Positions 1 through 9,801 of a DNA stretch of 64,000 bases are shown here, piece by piece. This DNA is from Siphonodentalium dalli (Eukaryota; Mollusca; Scaphopoda; Gadilida; Siphonodentaliidae). Numbering within the stretch: the stretch's first letter is position 1; each line of letters starts with the position of its first letter. The translations under genes were made by a program, and so were the position numbers. Where the stretch lies: contig CP136063.1 in the NCBI GenBank assembly GCA_032622095.1, positions 178,663,956 to 178,727,955 on the forward strand. The letters are read 5' to 3'. The notes beneath the pieces were generated by a model. That model was not told where the DNA came from, made no database searches, and saw only the letters and a list, made by a program, of their open reading frames with translations.

Positions 1-1015
1 ACCACCCAGACTATATTATAAACCACCCGGACTAATTATAAACCACCCAGACTATATTATAAATCATCCAGACTATATTATAAACCATCCAGACTATATT
101 ATAAACCACCCAGACTATATTATAAACCACCCAGACTATATTATAAACCATCCAGACTATATTATAAACCACCCAGACTATATTATAAACCATCCAGACT
201 ATATTTTACACCAACCAGACTATATTATAAACAACCCAGACTATATTATAAACAACCCAGACTATATTATAAACAAACCAGACTATATTATAAACCACCC
301 AGACTATATTATAAACCACCCAGGCTATATTATAAACCATCCAGACTATATTATAAATCATCCAGACTATATTATAAACCATCCAGACTATATTATAAAC
401 CACCCAGACTATATTATAAACCACCCAGACTATATTATAAACCACCAGACTATATTTTCAACCACCCAGACTATATTATAAACAACCCAGACTATATTAT
501 AAACCATCCAGACTATATTATAAACCACCCAGACTATATTATAAACCACCCAGACTATATTTTCAACCACCCAGACTATATTATAAACCGCCCAGACTAT
601 ATTATAAACCACCCAGACCATACTATAAACCACCCGGACTATATTATAAACCACCCAGGTTATATTGTAAACCACCCAGGCTATATTGTAAACCACCCAG
701 ACTATATTGTAAACCACCCAGACTATATTATAAACCACCCAGACTATATTGTAAACCACTCAGACTATATTATAAACCACCCAGACTATATTGTAAACCA
801 CCCAGACTATATTATAAACCACCCAGACTATATTATAAACCACCCAGACTATATTGTAAACCACTCGGACTATATTATAAACCACCCAGACTATATTGTA
901 AACCACCCAGACTATATTATAAACCACCCAGACTATATTATAAACCACCCAGACTATATTGAAAACCACCCAGACTATATTGTAAACCACCCAGGCTATA
1001 TTGTAAACCCAGCTG
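1..1015. repeat. 21-bp minisatellite, about 48 tandem copies
   Basis: The unit starts ACCACCCAGAC and ends TATATTATAA (21 bp). It repeats without a break to about 1015, with scattered substitutions such as GTAAAC for ATAAAC and a few single-base losses. Because 21 is a multiple of three, the minus strand stays open and would read as a VYNIVWV heptad. This is a by-product of the unit length, not evidence of a gene. The array lies 3' of the last visible MOCS3 exon on the minus strand, so it is probably inside a MOCS3 intron. Confidence 0.97.
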
Positions 1016-1099
1016 GTGACTATGACTGCTGGTGTTTGAAATTTAACCCTTTCTGTCCTGAATTGATTCTCCCATTCAACTATAAAGGTACACATTGGA

Positions 1100-1220
1100 A
1101 GAGTCTATTATTCATCTGAGGGGTGTACAGGAAAATTGAGCACACGACAGACAATAAAATGTGCAGAAAGAATCCAATTCATTGGTGGGAAATATTCAGA
1201 TAGTTCAATAAACGACCAAC
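1100..1220 (-). repeat. Dispersed repeat fragment (family also at 6300-6490 and 58190-58345)
   Basis: The reverse complement shares 'GAACATTTCCCACCAAT', 'CTTTCT...TCTGTCGTGTGCT' and 'CCCTCAGATGAATAATAGAC'-like stretches with the two other copies, which lie in the opposite orientation. The ends were not resolved. Confidence 0.5.
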
Positions 1221-1273
1221 TACTCATCAATGAGTATTTAGTATAAAATGGGTTAAGTTATATTTAGACTTAC

Positions 1274-1394
1274 TGTTTACATGATTCAGCAGCTGACAGG
1301 GATTTCTGAACTCCAACCTTCTTTTCAGTGTGTAAGATCTGTCTGTGAAGATTACTGAGGTCGACTTCATCATAATCTACTATTCCCAGAGTGC
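1274..1394 (-). CDS. MOCS3: MOCS3/UBA4 exon, internal (adenylyltransferase core, second visible exon)
   Basis: This 121-bp exon continues the nucleotide-binding fold of MOCS3 (UBA4), the ThiF/MoeB-type E1 that adenylates and then sulfurates the C-terminal Gly-Gly of URM1 (tRNA thiolation) and MOCS2A (molybdopterin synthesis) in the cytosol. It reads [19 protein letters not shown] followed by [20 protein letters not shown]. The family signature is the Asp of VDYDxV and the SNLxRQ loop, whose Asn and Arg contact ATP, followed by a conserved Lys. The acceptor is CTACTTCCTCAG (phase 1 entry) and the donor is CA|GTAAGT (phase 2 exit), so the gene continues to the left of the window. The C-terminal rhodanese domain is not in the window. 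Confidence 0.88.
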
Positions 1395-1479
1395 CTGAGG
1401 AAGTAGACATAATACATATGTGAAAGCTAGAATCACAAAACCTTGTACTCCCATGGGAAAGAGCGGATCTATCGCAAAA

Positions 1480-2085
1480 AAAAATATTAGCAGCCATGTT
1501 TTTTGTAACAAATTTTGGGAGGAAAGGGAGGCATCCATCTAGAGGTCACCCCGAAGATCCATATGAAGTTTGGTGACGATTGGATGAGAAATGTGACCTG
1601 TAAGGTGTGCTAAAGGATTTAGTCATTCAAAGAGTAAAATCCAAGATGGCCACTGGCAGCCATGTTTTTTTACCAGAATTCGGAAAAAAAAGGTAAGCAT
1701 GCAACTAGATCACCCCGAGGATCCATATGAAGTTTGGTGATGATCGGATGAGGGATATGCTCTGTATGGTGTGCTAAAGGATTTAGTCATGCAAAGAGTA
1801 AAATCCAAAATCGTTCAAATTCGATAGCTCTCATCTAGAGGTGATCCAAAACAAGCATGTAAAGATTCAAAACAATTCTGCAATAAATGTGGGCTACAGG
1901 TTGTGCTGATAGATTCACATTTGAAATCCAAGATGGCTGCTGGCAGCCATGTTTATTTAAGAGAATTCGGAAAAAAGGGATATGATCTTGGATTTCACTC
2001 TTTGCATCACTAAATCTTTTAGCACACCCTACCGATCATATCCCTTTTTTCCGAATTTTTTAGATGGCTGCTGGCAGCCCGCCTA
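1480..2085. repeat. 'AAGATGGC...GCAGCCATG' dispersed tandem repeat
   Basis: At least three decayed units carry AAATCCAAGATGGC, GGCAGCCATGTTTTT, GAATTCGGAAAAA, 'GAAGTTTGGTGA(C/T)GAT(C/T)GGATGAG' and 'TGTGCTAAAGGATTTAGTCAT'. The same family recurs at 8911-9070, 24640-25150, 25765-25930, 37255-37290 and, as a better-ordered array, at 62690-63700. Confidence 0.8.
1963..2060. repeat. Inverted repeat (hairpin) inside the MOCS3 intron
   Basis: GAATTCGGAAAAAAGGGATA on the left is mirrored near 2034-2058 by the reverse complement ending TCCCTTTTTTCCGAATT. About 45 bp separate the arms, so the transcript could fold into a stem of over 20 bp. Confidence 0.8.
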
Positions 2086-2270
2086 CCGAACTCGCCAAAG
2101 CATAAGTCCGGTTTAAAAAAAAACTCAACTAAAAAAACCAAATCAATCTGAAGAACATTTAGCAACCTACCATTATTCTACCTCTTCCTGACAACACTCC
2201 GGCAGTTTGACACAGATGATAATATAACAGACAGGGGAAACATGTCTACACAGAAGCTCATGATACTCAC

Positions 2271-2363
2271 CGACACCAGCAGCAGCAAGGTATATAGCAG
2301 CAGGGCAGCCCAAACCACCAGCACCAACGATAAGAACAGACGCCCGCCTCAGAGCCAGTTGTC
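2271..2363 (-). CDS. MOCS3: MOCS3/UBA4 exon, internal (ATP-binding GxGGLG motif)
   Basis: This 93-bp exon encodes [19 protein letters not shown] followed by [24 protein letters not shown] is the dinucleotide-fold ATP-binding loop that begins the adenylation domain of MoeB/ThiF/MOCS3 proteins, and [10 protein letters not shown] is the usual lead-in helix. The acceptor is CTACTCTTTTCAG (phase 1) and the donor is G|GTGAGT (phase 1). An ATG-initiated frame reaching up to 2442 is open but reads through the intron, so the true start is in an upstream exon. I did not find the expected N-terminal exon (RYSRQL-type motif) further right. Human MOCS3 is intronless, so the split structure here is a species or lineage feature. 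Confidence 0.9.
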
Positions 2364-2435
2364 CTGAAAAGAGTAGAGTACTGCTGTTTGATGATCCCAA
2401 CTTACGTGACTGACATCGAAAAGATTTTCTTAACC

Positions 2436-2690
2436 CTTTCACGATGGGAGTTGTGCTAGTGCTGCATTAAAAATCCTGTGCCTGTACATTCTCTTATATA
2501 TGCAAGTCACCAAGGGAGCTTCGCATATATAAGAGAATGCACTGGATTACAAGGTCAAGATAATTATTGTTAGGCCAATGCATTTTCTTATATATGAGAG
2601 GCGCACTATGGGCGACTTGTATATATATAAGAGAATGCATGGGCACAAGATTTTCGTAAAATTTCTGGAAGCTCCAGTCTTTTGAGGGTT
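2436..2690. mobile_element. Twin-palindrome MITE, divergent copy, between TTAA-like ends
   Basis: Two palindromes built on CATTCTCTTATATATGC...GCATATATAAGAGAATGCA (about 2486-2545 and 2571-2644) face each other. The outer sequence starts TTAACCCTTTC at 2432 and ends GAGGGTTAA at 2693, resembling the TTAA-bounded element at 13716-14113. Better copies of the twin palindrome are at 13742-13964 and 45023-45381. Confidence 0.65.
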
Positions 2691-3060
2691 AACAGTTAAA
2701 TCATCCATCAGTGAGACAAAGCCAGATTCTATATATTGGTACCTGCACACAAGCCAGTATAGTATGGCTTATAATATTTTAATTTCAAGAAGAGATTGAG
2801 GGTGACCAGCCTTATGTAACATATGTTCAATATTTCCCATAAATTATCAGTTGTTGCTTAGCCGTTACGTTATAATAATTTATTTTCAGTGTAATGACGT
2901 ATGGGAGAGGCGGCACTAATATGTGTTACCAGCACTTGTCCTCTAATCCCATTGTCTCAATACTTATATGTCACTTTATGCCACTATTGTATATGTATAT
3001 GTATATGTATTTAGACAAATAAGCATGTTCAAACAAAAGAGAACAGTCACAAACAAGAGC

Positions 3061-3330
3061 ATTACTACAGCGTGGCAAAATATGCCCGTGGTAATCCAAC
3101 AAAGGGCCATAACTGTAGTGAAAATTGGCATGAGGAACCCAAATTCAAACTTGGCCTGTATTTTGGGCTAGTAAACTCACGTACCAAATTTCATTCCATT
3201 CAGCAGACTAACTAAAAGTTATAATCAGGAAATGAAAATTGAGTGCAAATTCCAACAAAAAGGGCCATAACTCTGGTGAAAATGGCAGCAGAACCTAAAT
3301 TCAAACTTGACATGTATTTTGGGCTATACA
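3061..3330. repeat. Two direct copies of a ~150-bp repeat
   Basis: The segments starting CCAACAAAGGGCCATAACT (about 3097) and CCAACAAAAAGGGCCATAACT (about 3253) both continue GTGAAAAT...CAAACTTG...TGTATTTTGGGCTA. Confidence 0.7.
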
Positions 3331-3625
3331 TAAAAGAGCAGGATCTGTCTGCCCTTTAAAATCTTCCCGGGTATCATACAAAACTCCAAACTTGCTGTTA
3401 GTGCGTCTGTTTTGATTAAAAAAAAAATGATTTTTTTTTTAAATTGAGCAAGGAGTTCAATCTATAAAAAATTCAAAATAACTTTAAAAAAAAAATTATT
3501 ATAACAAGATGTCAAAAAGTGTAAAGATAAAATGTGCATGAAGTGCCATTTCTGGATGGTGTGCCCCCTTTGCCCTTGATAGCTGCTGATTAAAGGCTTC
3601 CGAAGGGACACCTTGTGAATCAAAT
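3322..3625. repeat. Diverged copy of the Helitron-like repeat at 37855-38223
   Basis: Shared landmarks in the same order are AGGATCTGTCTG, AAGGA(G/A)TTCAATCTA, ATCAAGATGT/ACAAGATGTC, AAAATGTGC(A/T)TGAAG and CCGAAGGGA. The CTAG end of the other copy is absent here. Confidence 0.55.
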
Positions 3626-3825
3626 ACGTTTTAGGTTTTACATGTATTTGTTAACTAGTTGACCACTATTGTTGATCACCATTACATAAAAACCTGCGCA
3701 AAGCAGTACATGCTTGATTCATTTCAATTACATGCATGAGCAATCATGGGAAAGGTCGTGGAGCAATATATTCCAATGACGAAAGCAATGCATTTTGGAG
3801 TATTGTGCCACTGACTTTACACAAA

Positions 3826-3931
3826 TATAGTAATGCCCTAAATAATCGACTACTTAACCACAGCATAATTATGGGTAACTTTTCATGATTTAGTTGGAAA
3901 TATGGCTTGTTGCCATTCATCGGAAAGCTCT
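3826..3931. mobile_element. Half copy of the TA-type palindromic MITE at 56435
   Basis: It matches the left arm and loop of the complete element: AGTAATGCCCTAAATAATCG, CTTAACCACAG, AATTATGGGTAA, GGAAATATGGCTTGTTGCC, TTCATCGGAAAGCT. It stops where the right arm should begin. Confidence 0.75.
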
Positions 3932-3971
3932 TCACATCCTTGAAAATAAAGGATTCACCATCACTGGAAAC

Positions 3972-4386
3972 AAGCCCGAGTTTAGTGTGCCTGTCATTTG
4001 CAGAATGAGGTCCCCAGAGGGTGAGTTTAGTGATGCTATCCCGCATAGTGGACTAGCATCACCCAATTCACACTCTGGGGACCTCATTCTGCATGTCCTC
4101 ATCTGCTATGGGAGACATAGACTCAGACTGAAGTTACCAAATGGTGAATATTGTGATGTACACCCATTGGGAACATTGATTATGCAATGTGTCATCTGCC
4201 AATTTGAGGATACAGAGAAACTAAACAAAAAAAGAAATTTGATAATAAAGAAACTTTCCAGAGAAGATGAGGCCCCCTGAGGGTGAATTTTGTATGCTAG
4301 CCCACTATGCGGGATATATATATCACTAAATTCACCCGCTAGGGACCTCATTCTGCAAATGACAGGCACAGTAAACTCAGGCTTTG
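3972..4386. mobile_element. Foldback MITE, 'GAATGAGGTCCCC' family, complete copy
   Basis: The terminal inverted repeats run over 40 bp and include GTGCCTGTCATTTGCAGAAT and its complement. Each end also carries an inner palindrome in which AGAATGAGGTCCCCAGAGGG faces its own reverse complement across a loop with CCCGCATAG. The flanks (A/G)CTGGAAA suggest an imperfect 8-bp target duplication. Short frames through it (VICRMRSPEGEFSDAIPHSG) recur in every copy and are not genes. Confidence 0.85.
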
Positions 4387-4840
4387 CTGGAAAAATGATA
4401 CTTGTCCATAGAACAATTTAGTCATGATGTGGTTGGTATCTATTGACAATAGATATGGCAAAACTTATTGGGTCATCATATTGACGACAGTAAAGTGTCT
4501 TTTTAAGCGCTAACGAAGACAGCAGTTACCTGATTATAAAATAAACCCAGCTGGTGAATATCATCCAAAATGTCTAATTGAAGAAAAAGGATCCATTTTT
4601 TAACTTCGGCATGGAACACCAAAAAAAGTCTTTTTTAAAGAGCATTTTGAGAAAGTCCATTCCTGCTATAATATTCCTAAGTTTGTAATGCAAATTAGTT
4701 CAGCCAATTGTGTCAAGGACAATAATAATTGCATATTCCTCTGATCAGGGGCACTTGAGAATGGGAGCATCTCTTGCCCTCCATCACGGGGGAACATGGG
4801 GCACAAAGTGATCTTACATTCTTCATAGAAGAAATACTAG

Positions 4841-5232
4841 TACCTAAGTCTGCAAATAGTGTGTCTGTCATTTGCAGGAGGTCCCCAGAGGGTGAATATA
4901 GTGATGCTATCTCGCACTGCAGGCTAGTATCACCAAATTCACCCATGGGAACCTCATTCAGCTTAGGCCTAGGGGAGACCTAGGATCTGGTAGTATTTCC
5001 CCAGTTGAGTTTGTGATGTTTACCCATTAGTCACCTCGATTATGCATTTTATCTAATCAAATCAGGGGATCTAGAAACTTCCCAGAAGGGAAAATGTAAC
5101 TAAAAACATTGTTAATTTGAGACTATAGATACATCCAAGAAGATGAGGCTGAAGCAGAATAAGGTCCCCATAGGGTGAAATTCACTCTCTGGGGACCTCA
5201 TTCTGCAAATGACAGACACATTATTCAGGCTT
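4841..5232. mobile_element. Foldback MITE, 'GAATGAGGTCCCC' family, degraded copy
   Basis: It has the same order of parts as 3972-4386: GTGTCTGTCATTTGCAG and GAGGTCCCCAGAGGGTGAAT on the left, CTGGGGACCTCATTCTGC and AAATGACAGACACA on the right. The first inner palindrome is imperfect. Confidence 0.8.
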
Positions 5233-5239
5233 TCCGCTA

Positions 5240-6290
5240 GTAGGGCAGGGGGTCCCTTTAAGGGTCCCATTCCCCCAGCCAATGTTTCCCCTTCTGTCAT
5301 ACCACAGCCTGGCACAGGACATATTCAATATGTATTAAAGGTATAAAGATGTTTACTTCTCAATTTTGTTGGGACAGTACGAAGAAATTTAAATAGTTGA
5401 CAACTTTATTTGACTTCTAGCGAGAATACACACTCGGACCGATCTAACACTAAAAGTTGGATGTCAGTAAGTCTGTAGGCCGGAGCTAACATTCAACGTG
5501 CAGGGTCGATGTGTTCCATTTAGAATACAGAGTACACTTTATTTAGTTTTTACTGAAATGCTCCGGATTCTGAACGAGCACACCCGGCTATGTACGTTGC
5601 ACGCTAGCACCAACCTGCAGACATACATGTAGTTAGATGAACTGAGCAAGTGATCAAACCCGACATCGCTAGAACACATGCTTTGGAGTCCGCTGGTTAC
5701 GTTGCTGCGGTTAGGTTACAAAAAATGACCGCCGATAATTTAATCACACACACTGATTCTATCTTCATGTCGTAATATATATATCACTCCATTTTTTTCA
5801 AAGCGCCTTATCTATGTTTATTATAATTTAGCTTGATATTTAGAACTAAAACATTGTGCCTTTATTCTATTCCTTCATTGCTTCCAACCTACTAATCGTC
5901 TATCTGCTGAGTGTTATATTCCGGCACGTTATGCATCCGAACTATCTGCCGATTCTTGAATAGTGAGTCGTTTAACTTCAACGGGCGTGTTTCCGAATAC
6001 TGGGAACAACGCAAGGCCTTCACCACTGGTGATCTATAACATGACAATTAATTTTTATCTAATAAATTTTCTAGGTTATACTGGGTTATAAAGTTATTGC
6101 GGCTGATAGCAAAGTAACTTGGGTAGAAAATGGATGCAAAACTATCAGCAAATCTACTCTCTGATTCTTCTATTGGCCGATACAACAAAAGTAGGTCCAC
6201 TAGTGTTTCCACGACATTGAAAACATTGACTGCATTTTCCCCTCGGCGGATACAGGACCCGTTCCCCAAAACCTGGCGGAAAGCCTGAGT
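5240..6290. other. No supported gene
   Basis: No exon, RNA gene or clear repeat was recognised. Upstream MOCS3 exons were looked for here on the minus strand and not found. Confidence 0.4.
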
Positions 6291-6299
6291 TATCCCTTA

Positions 6300-6490
6300 G
6301 GATATGTTCAGATAATAAGTTCATAGGTCCTTTGCTGCTTATATATGAACATTTCCACCAATGAATAGGAATCCTTCTGCACTTTCTACTATCTCTCGTC
6401 TGGTTATATATCCTGAATATCCCTCCAGATGAATAATAGACCCTTCCGATGTATACTTTTATAACATAATAACATATGAGAGAATCCATT
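6300..6490 (+). repeat. Dispersed repeat (family at 58190-58345 and, inverted, 1100-1220)
   Basis: Shared landmarks with 58190-58345 are GTTCAGATAATAAGTTC/ATAAGTTCTTATC, GAACATTTCC(A/C)ACCAAT, CATCCCTCCAGATGAATAA, ATAGACC and CCAATGTATA-like ends. Confidence 0.6.
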
Positions 6491-7300
6491 TAGTAAAGAA
6501 ATGGTTAATAATAGCTTGGTATTGGAAAGTGCTTTAAGATGTTGTATTATTACCAAAATGTTACCTTTTCAACATTTATGCCAATATATCTGACTGAAAA
6601 AAGTTCCCTTTCTGGAAGGTGTACACCCTTGCCCTTGATAGCTTCAAGTGTCCCTGCCTTAGATAGAAACTCAAATATGTCATTCACATTCGTGCACTCA
6701 TGTGCATTGCAGTACATGGTTTTGTTGATAAAATAACTTGTTCTGTCTCCAGGGTATCTAGGACTGCAACGATTCATCATGAATTCACTGCATCGAAATA
6801 CACTTATACATGATAAACAGTACACCATGTCGTATCGTGTCATGTGTATCACGATACAGTAACGAAAATAACGATGTAGGATTTTTAAGGTGGAAGTCAA
6901 ACAGAATGCATAGATTTAAATTTTGTACAGCTCAACATTTCTGGCAACCTATTAATTTGTGTTTTAACAAGAACTGACCTGTTTCTGAAATAGGCACACA
7001 TGTAGATATCCAAGCACATGTACATAGGTCATTATACTTTAGGGAATTTATTAGGTGATTTCAATATTGATGCATCTACAGGCATAAAATTTAAGGGAAG
7101 CATTTTAATTTCTGTACTACCAGTATAATATAAGACTGCAGAGACCACACAAACAATTTCTCTATTGAATCTTCCACTCAGTCCTTACATTTATTTGTTG
7201 CCATTTGTTTCTGGACTTTCTAACTTTCTGCGGTGAAACATATCGATACGTATCGTATTGTAAGAACTGTATCATGATACGTATCGTATCATGTAAAACC

Positions 7301-8215
7301 AGTCCTTCGATTTTGAGGCGCGCAATTGCGCTTGCGCGCCTTGGCGCACGCGGATCTAAAAACCAGCGAGTTATTAAATGCGCACGCCGAAAAATTTAAA
7401 TGCGCGCGTCGGAATTTGCAGCCAGTGAACGAGATTTTAACAAACAGCACATCAATGGTTAAACGCCGACAAGACTATTCACCGTGTATCTTTCTCAGTA
7501 GCGATGACGTTGATTACGAACATAATAACAAAGATCAAAGCGGCCGCCGGCGTCTTTCTCACTCAATGATTGGGGTACACCTCGTCACAACTGCTGCACG
7601 TGCGAGTTCCCGCAAAAAACAGTGTCAATTCTTTGGCAGCCTCGTTTGATGTTTCGGCATGCAGGATTCGCCGATTCATTTGAATATTATTGGCATAGAT
7701 TAGGTTTTAAGTTTAACTATACTTCGAAGCCAGTATCTCTCGACTCGGAGAAAAACGAAAAATGGACATTGGAGCCTCCTCAAATACCGACTATATCAAA
7801 ACGAAAGAGAGCACCGGTTGATTCGTCGGATTCCGGTGAATCTGATTGCGGTAACGATTCCACATCCGAGTTTGAAGTTTTAAGCGACTGCGAGTCTGGT
7901 GAGCATGCGCTCTCAGACGCGGAAGTGGACTCATTACCGTGATTAGATTCACCTGGATTGCCAGATAATCGGATTATTGTGGACTAGATATTGTACTACA
8001 ATATAAACATATGTTTTTATTTCTGTTTTCACTTTAAGTTGCCAAAGGCACACTTGGAATTACACGTGTGTATCATTATAATTGTGTTTGTCTTTATTCA
8101 GTAATCATTTCATCCATGTTAATTTGAATTGTGCTCCCGCAAAAAAAGGAGCGCGCAAATTCCAAAAGCTCCGAGCGATATATCGCGCACCTACGTTTTC
8201 CAAATTCGAAGGACT
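7301..8215. mobile_element. Nested 915-bp DNA transposon with perfect 8-bp target duplication
   Basis: The ends are AGTCCTTCGATTTTG and, on the opposite strand, AGTCCTTCGAATTTG (14 of 15 identical). The flanks 7293-7300 and 8216-8223 are both GTAAAACC. Both ends are followed inward by GCGCGC-rich sequence, so the element has higher GC than its host. An 8-bp duplication fits hAT-like or Merlin-like elements, but the terminal AGTCC is not a standard hAT end. I cannot name the family. Confidence 0.9.
7326..7942 (+). pseudogene. Unrecognised reading frames carried inside the nested transposon
   Basis: Two overlapping plus-strand frames (7326-7649 and about 7622-7942) cover most of the element. 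The first contains RRQDYSPCIFLSSDDVD and a Lys/Arg-rich end. The second contains KFNYTSKPVSLDSEKNEKW, a basic nuclear-localisation-like SKRKRAP and a long Ser/Asp/Glu-rich tail (DSSDSGESDCGNDSTSEFE) ending at a TGA at 7940. The shift between frames suggests a broken gene. No catalytic DDE or other known domain was seen. It could be a degraded accessory protein or a captured host fragment. Confidence 0.4.
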
Positions 8216-8614
8216 GTAAAACCATATTGTTGCAGCCCTAAGGGTATCATATGGTTTTCGAGAAGATTGTTGAATAACCAAGCTTTGCAAAAAATTGGAT
8301 CACATAGAAGATGTAATACTGTATTTAGATTATAAATATATTTTCTGGCGATAATGAAGCATCTGTCCAAGAATCAATTTTGAAAGAAGGATCAATATAT
8401 TTTCCCATATATATAGCTTTTGATCATGCAAATGATTTCTTGTTCACTATTTAATGTTTTGCACTTACCTACATGTAACATATGCCACCCTTACTGTGGA
8501 GAGAGTTCAGGATGTGATGTTTCTAGACTGGTTCCTAGATTAGGCTTGTCATTTGTCAAAATGTCGTTATTTATTTCCTGAGCATGATCGAGCAAATACG
8601 AAAATGGACAAATG

Positions 8615-8880
8615 AACAGGCCTGAGAATATTGTGCCGGATATATGCAGAATGAGGTCCCCTGAGAGCGAATTTAGTGACGCTAACCTGCACAGCGGGCT
8701 AGTCTCACCAAATTCATTCTCTGGGGACCCCATTCTGCTTGGCATCATCTGCTATGGGAGACATAGACTCATATGTTCTGAAATGGTGGATATTGTGATG
8801 TGCACCCATTGGGCACCTCAATTATGCAATGTCTCGTCTGCCAATAGATAGAGAGGGATAGAGAGAAACTAAACTAAACG
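8615..8880. mobile_element. Foldback MITE, 'GAATGAGGTCCCC' family, left part only
   Basis: It carries the left inner palindrome (GCAGAATGAGGTCCCC ... GGGGACCCCATTCTGC) and the central segment CATCTGCTATGGGAGACATA...CACCCATTGGG...ATTATGCAATG. It then runs into an 'AAGATGGC' repeat instead of its right end. Confidence 0.75.
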
Positions 8881-8910
8881 GAAGTGTCAATGACACTGAA
8901 GAGATATATA

Positions 8911-9070
8911 TCAAGTAAAATCCAAAATGGTTGCTAGGAGCCATGTTTTCCAATGAAATTAAAAACAATTTGAATGCTCGCATCTAGAGGTCACCCATAT
9001 GATCCATAATGAAGTTTGGTGACGATCGGATGAGGGATGTGCCAAAGAGTTTAGTGATGCTAGCCCACTG
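8911..9070 (+). repeat. 'AAGATGGC' family unit
   Basis: Contains AAATCCAAAATGGTTGC, AGGAGCCATGTTTTCC, ATCTAGAGGTCACCC and GAAGTTTGGTGACGATCGGA as in the units at 1480-2085. Confidence 0.7.
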
Positions 9071-9801
9071 TGTGGGGGGTGATTAAATGCAGAAATTAGA
9101 ATGTAGACTGAAGCTTTGGGCTTAGCTTTAAAATCGTAATGGACAGATCATTCAGACTACACAAAATTGACCCAGTTTCAATGACCAAAACAAACTGGAT
9201 AATGTCATTTAACTCTTTACCGACTATACAATATTTGGCAAACTTCAAAAAATATATGAAACTGTTCTAACCTTTAACACCTATTTCAGGGAGAATGAGT
9301 TGGCGACTGTACCGCAGTATAGATCCATTATCCAGTTTTTCTTCTTCGTGGTTCATAACCTCTTAGCTGAAGTGATGTCTGGAGATTCCTATATAAATCT
9401 AAATTGAGGAAAAATAAAAATGATAAACCTCATACAGGATGTGGCTAGACTATCTCGATTGAAGGGTGTCCAACTTAGAATATTCAACTGCACCCCTGCG
9501 GCCCTGCCCCTGAACAAAAATTAAGTTCTTGGTACAGAAAATTCCCTTTGCCACCCCCCACAATCAACCTTAATTTTCCACCTGATAGCCATTTCAGTTC
9601 AATAACTTGACCAAAGTATGAAAATATTCTGAAAAGTAGCCATTCCTTGCACTTGAGACAACAAGCAGGAACATTGAAGCTTTGTATAGAAGCCAAATTA
9701 AAACAGATCGTCTTTCTTTTATCTCAAGTTAATGAACTAAATGCATGTAAGCACCACAATATACAGTAGCAATTTAAGCCGACATTCAAGGGACTACCGC
9801 A

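Larger units (their letters stand above)
1395..2270 (-). other. MOCS3: MOCS3 intron (876 bp)
   Basis: The donor is G|GTGAGT at 2270 and the acceptor CTTCCTCAG ends at 1395. Joining the flanking exons restores ...[14 protein letters not shown] in frame. The intron is filled with the 'AAGATGGC' repeat family and one long inverted repeat. Confidence 0.85.
6759..8240. mobile_element. hAT-type DNA transposon remnant with 8-bp target duplication
   Basis: The left end TAGGACTGCAACGAT and the right end (reverse complement TAGGGCTGCAACAAT) match the TAGGGNTGCAACGAT ends common in hAT elements. The element is flanked on both sides by the identical 8-mer AGGGTATC (6751-6758 and 8241-8248). The interior has CGATACGTATCG-type palindromes. 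It encodes no recognisable transposase and carries a second element (7301-8215). Without that insert and one copy of its duplication the element would be about 560 bp. Confidence 0.92.

Noticed and set aside
1-1015. CRISPR-like array
   Set aside because: Direct repeats without unique spacers, in a eukaryotic genome.
206-1095. Several 75-111 codon minus-strand frames (VYNIVWV repeats)
   Set aside because: They are the 21-bp minisatellite read in its open frame; no non-repeat coding context.
3894-5315. Frames sharing VICRMRSPEGEFSDAIPHSG
   Set aside because: The same peptide appears wherever the foldback MITE is present, in both orientations of the palindrome; it is a repeat artefact, not a gene family.
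7326-7942. piggyBac transposase N-terminus
   Set aside because: The acidic Ser-rich text is suggestive, but the element has an 8-bp duplication and not TTAA, and no DDD-type catalytic blocks.
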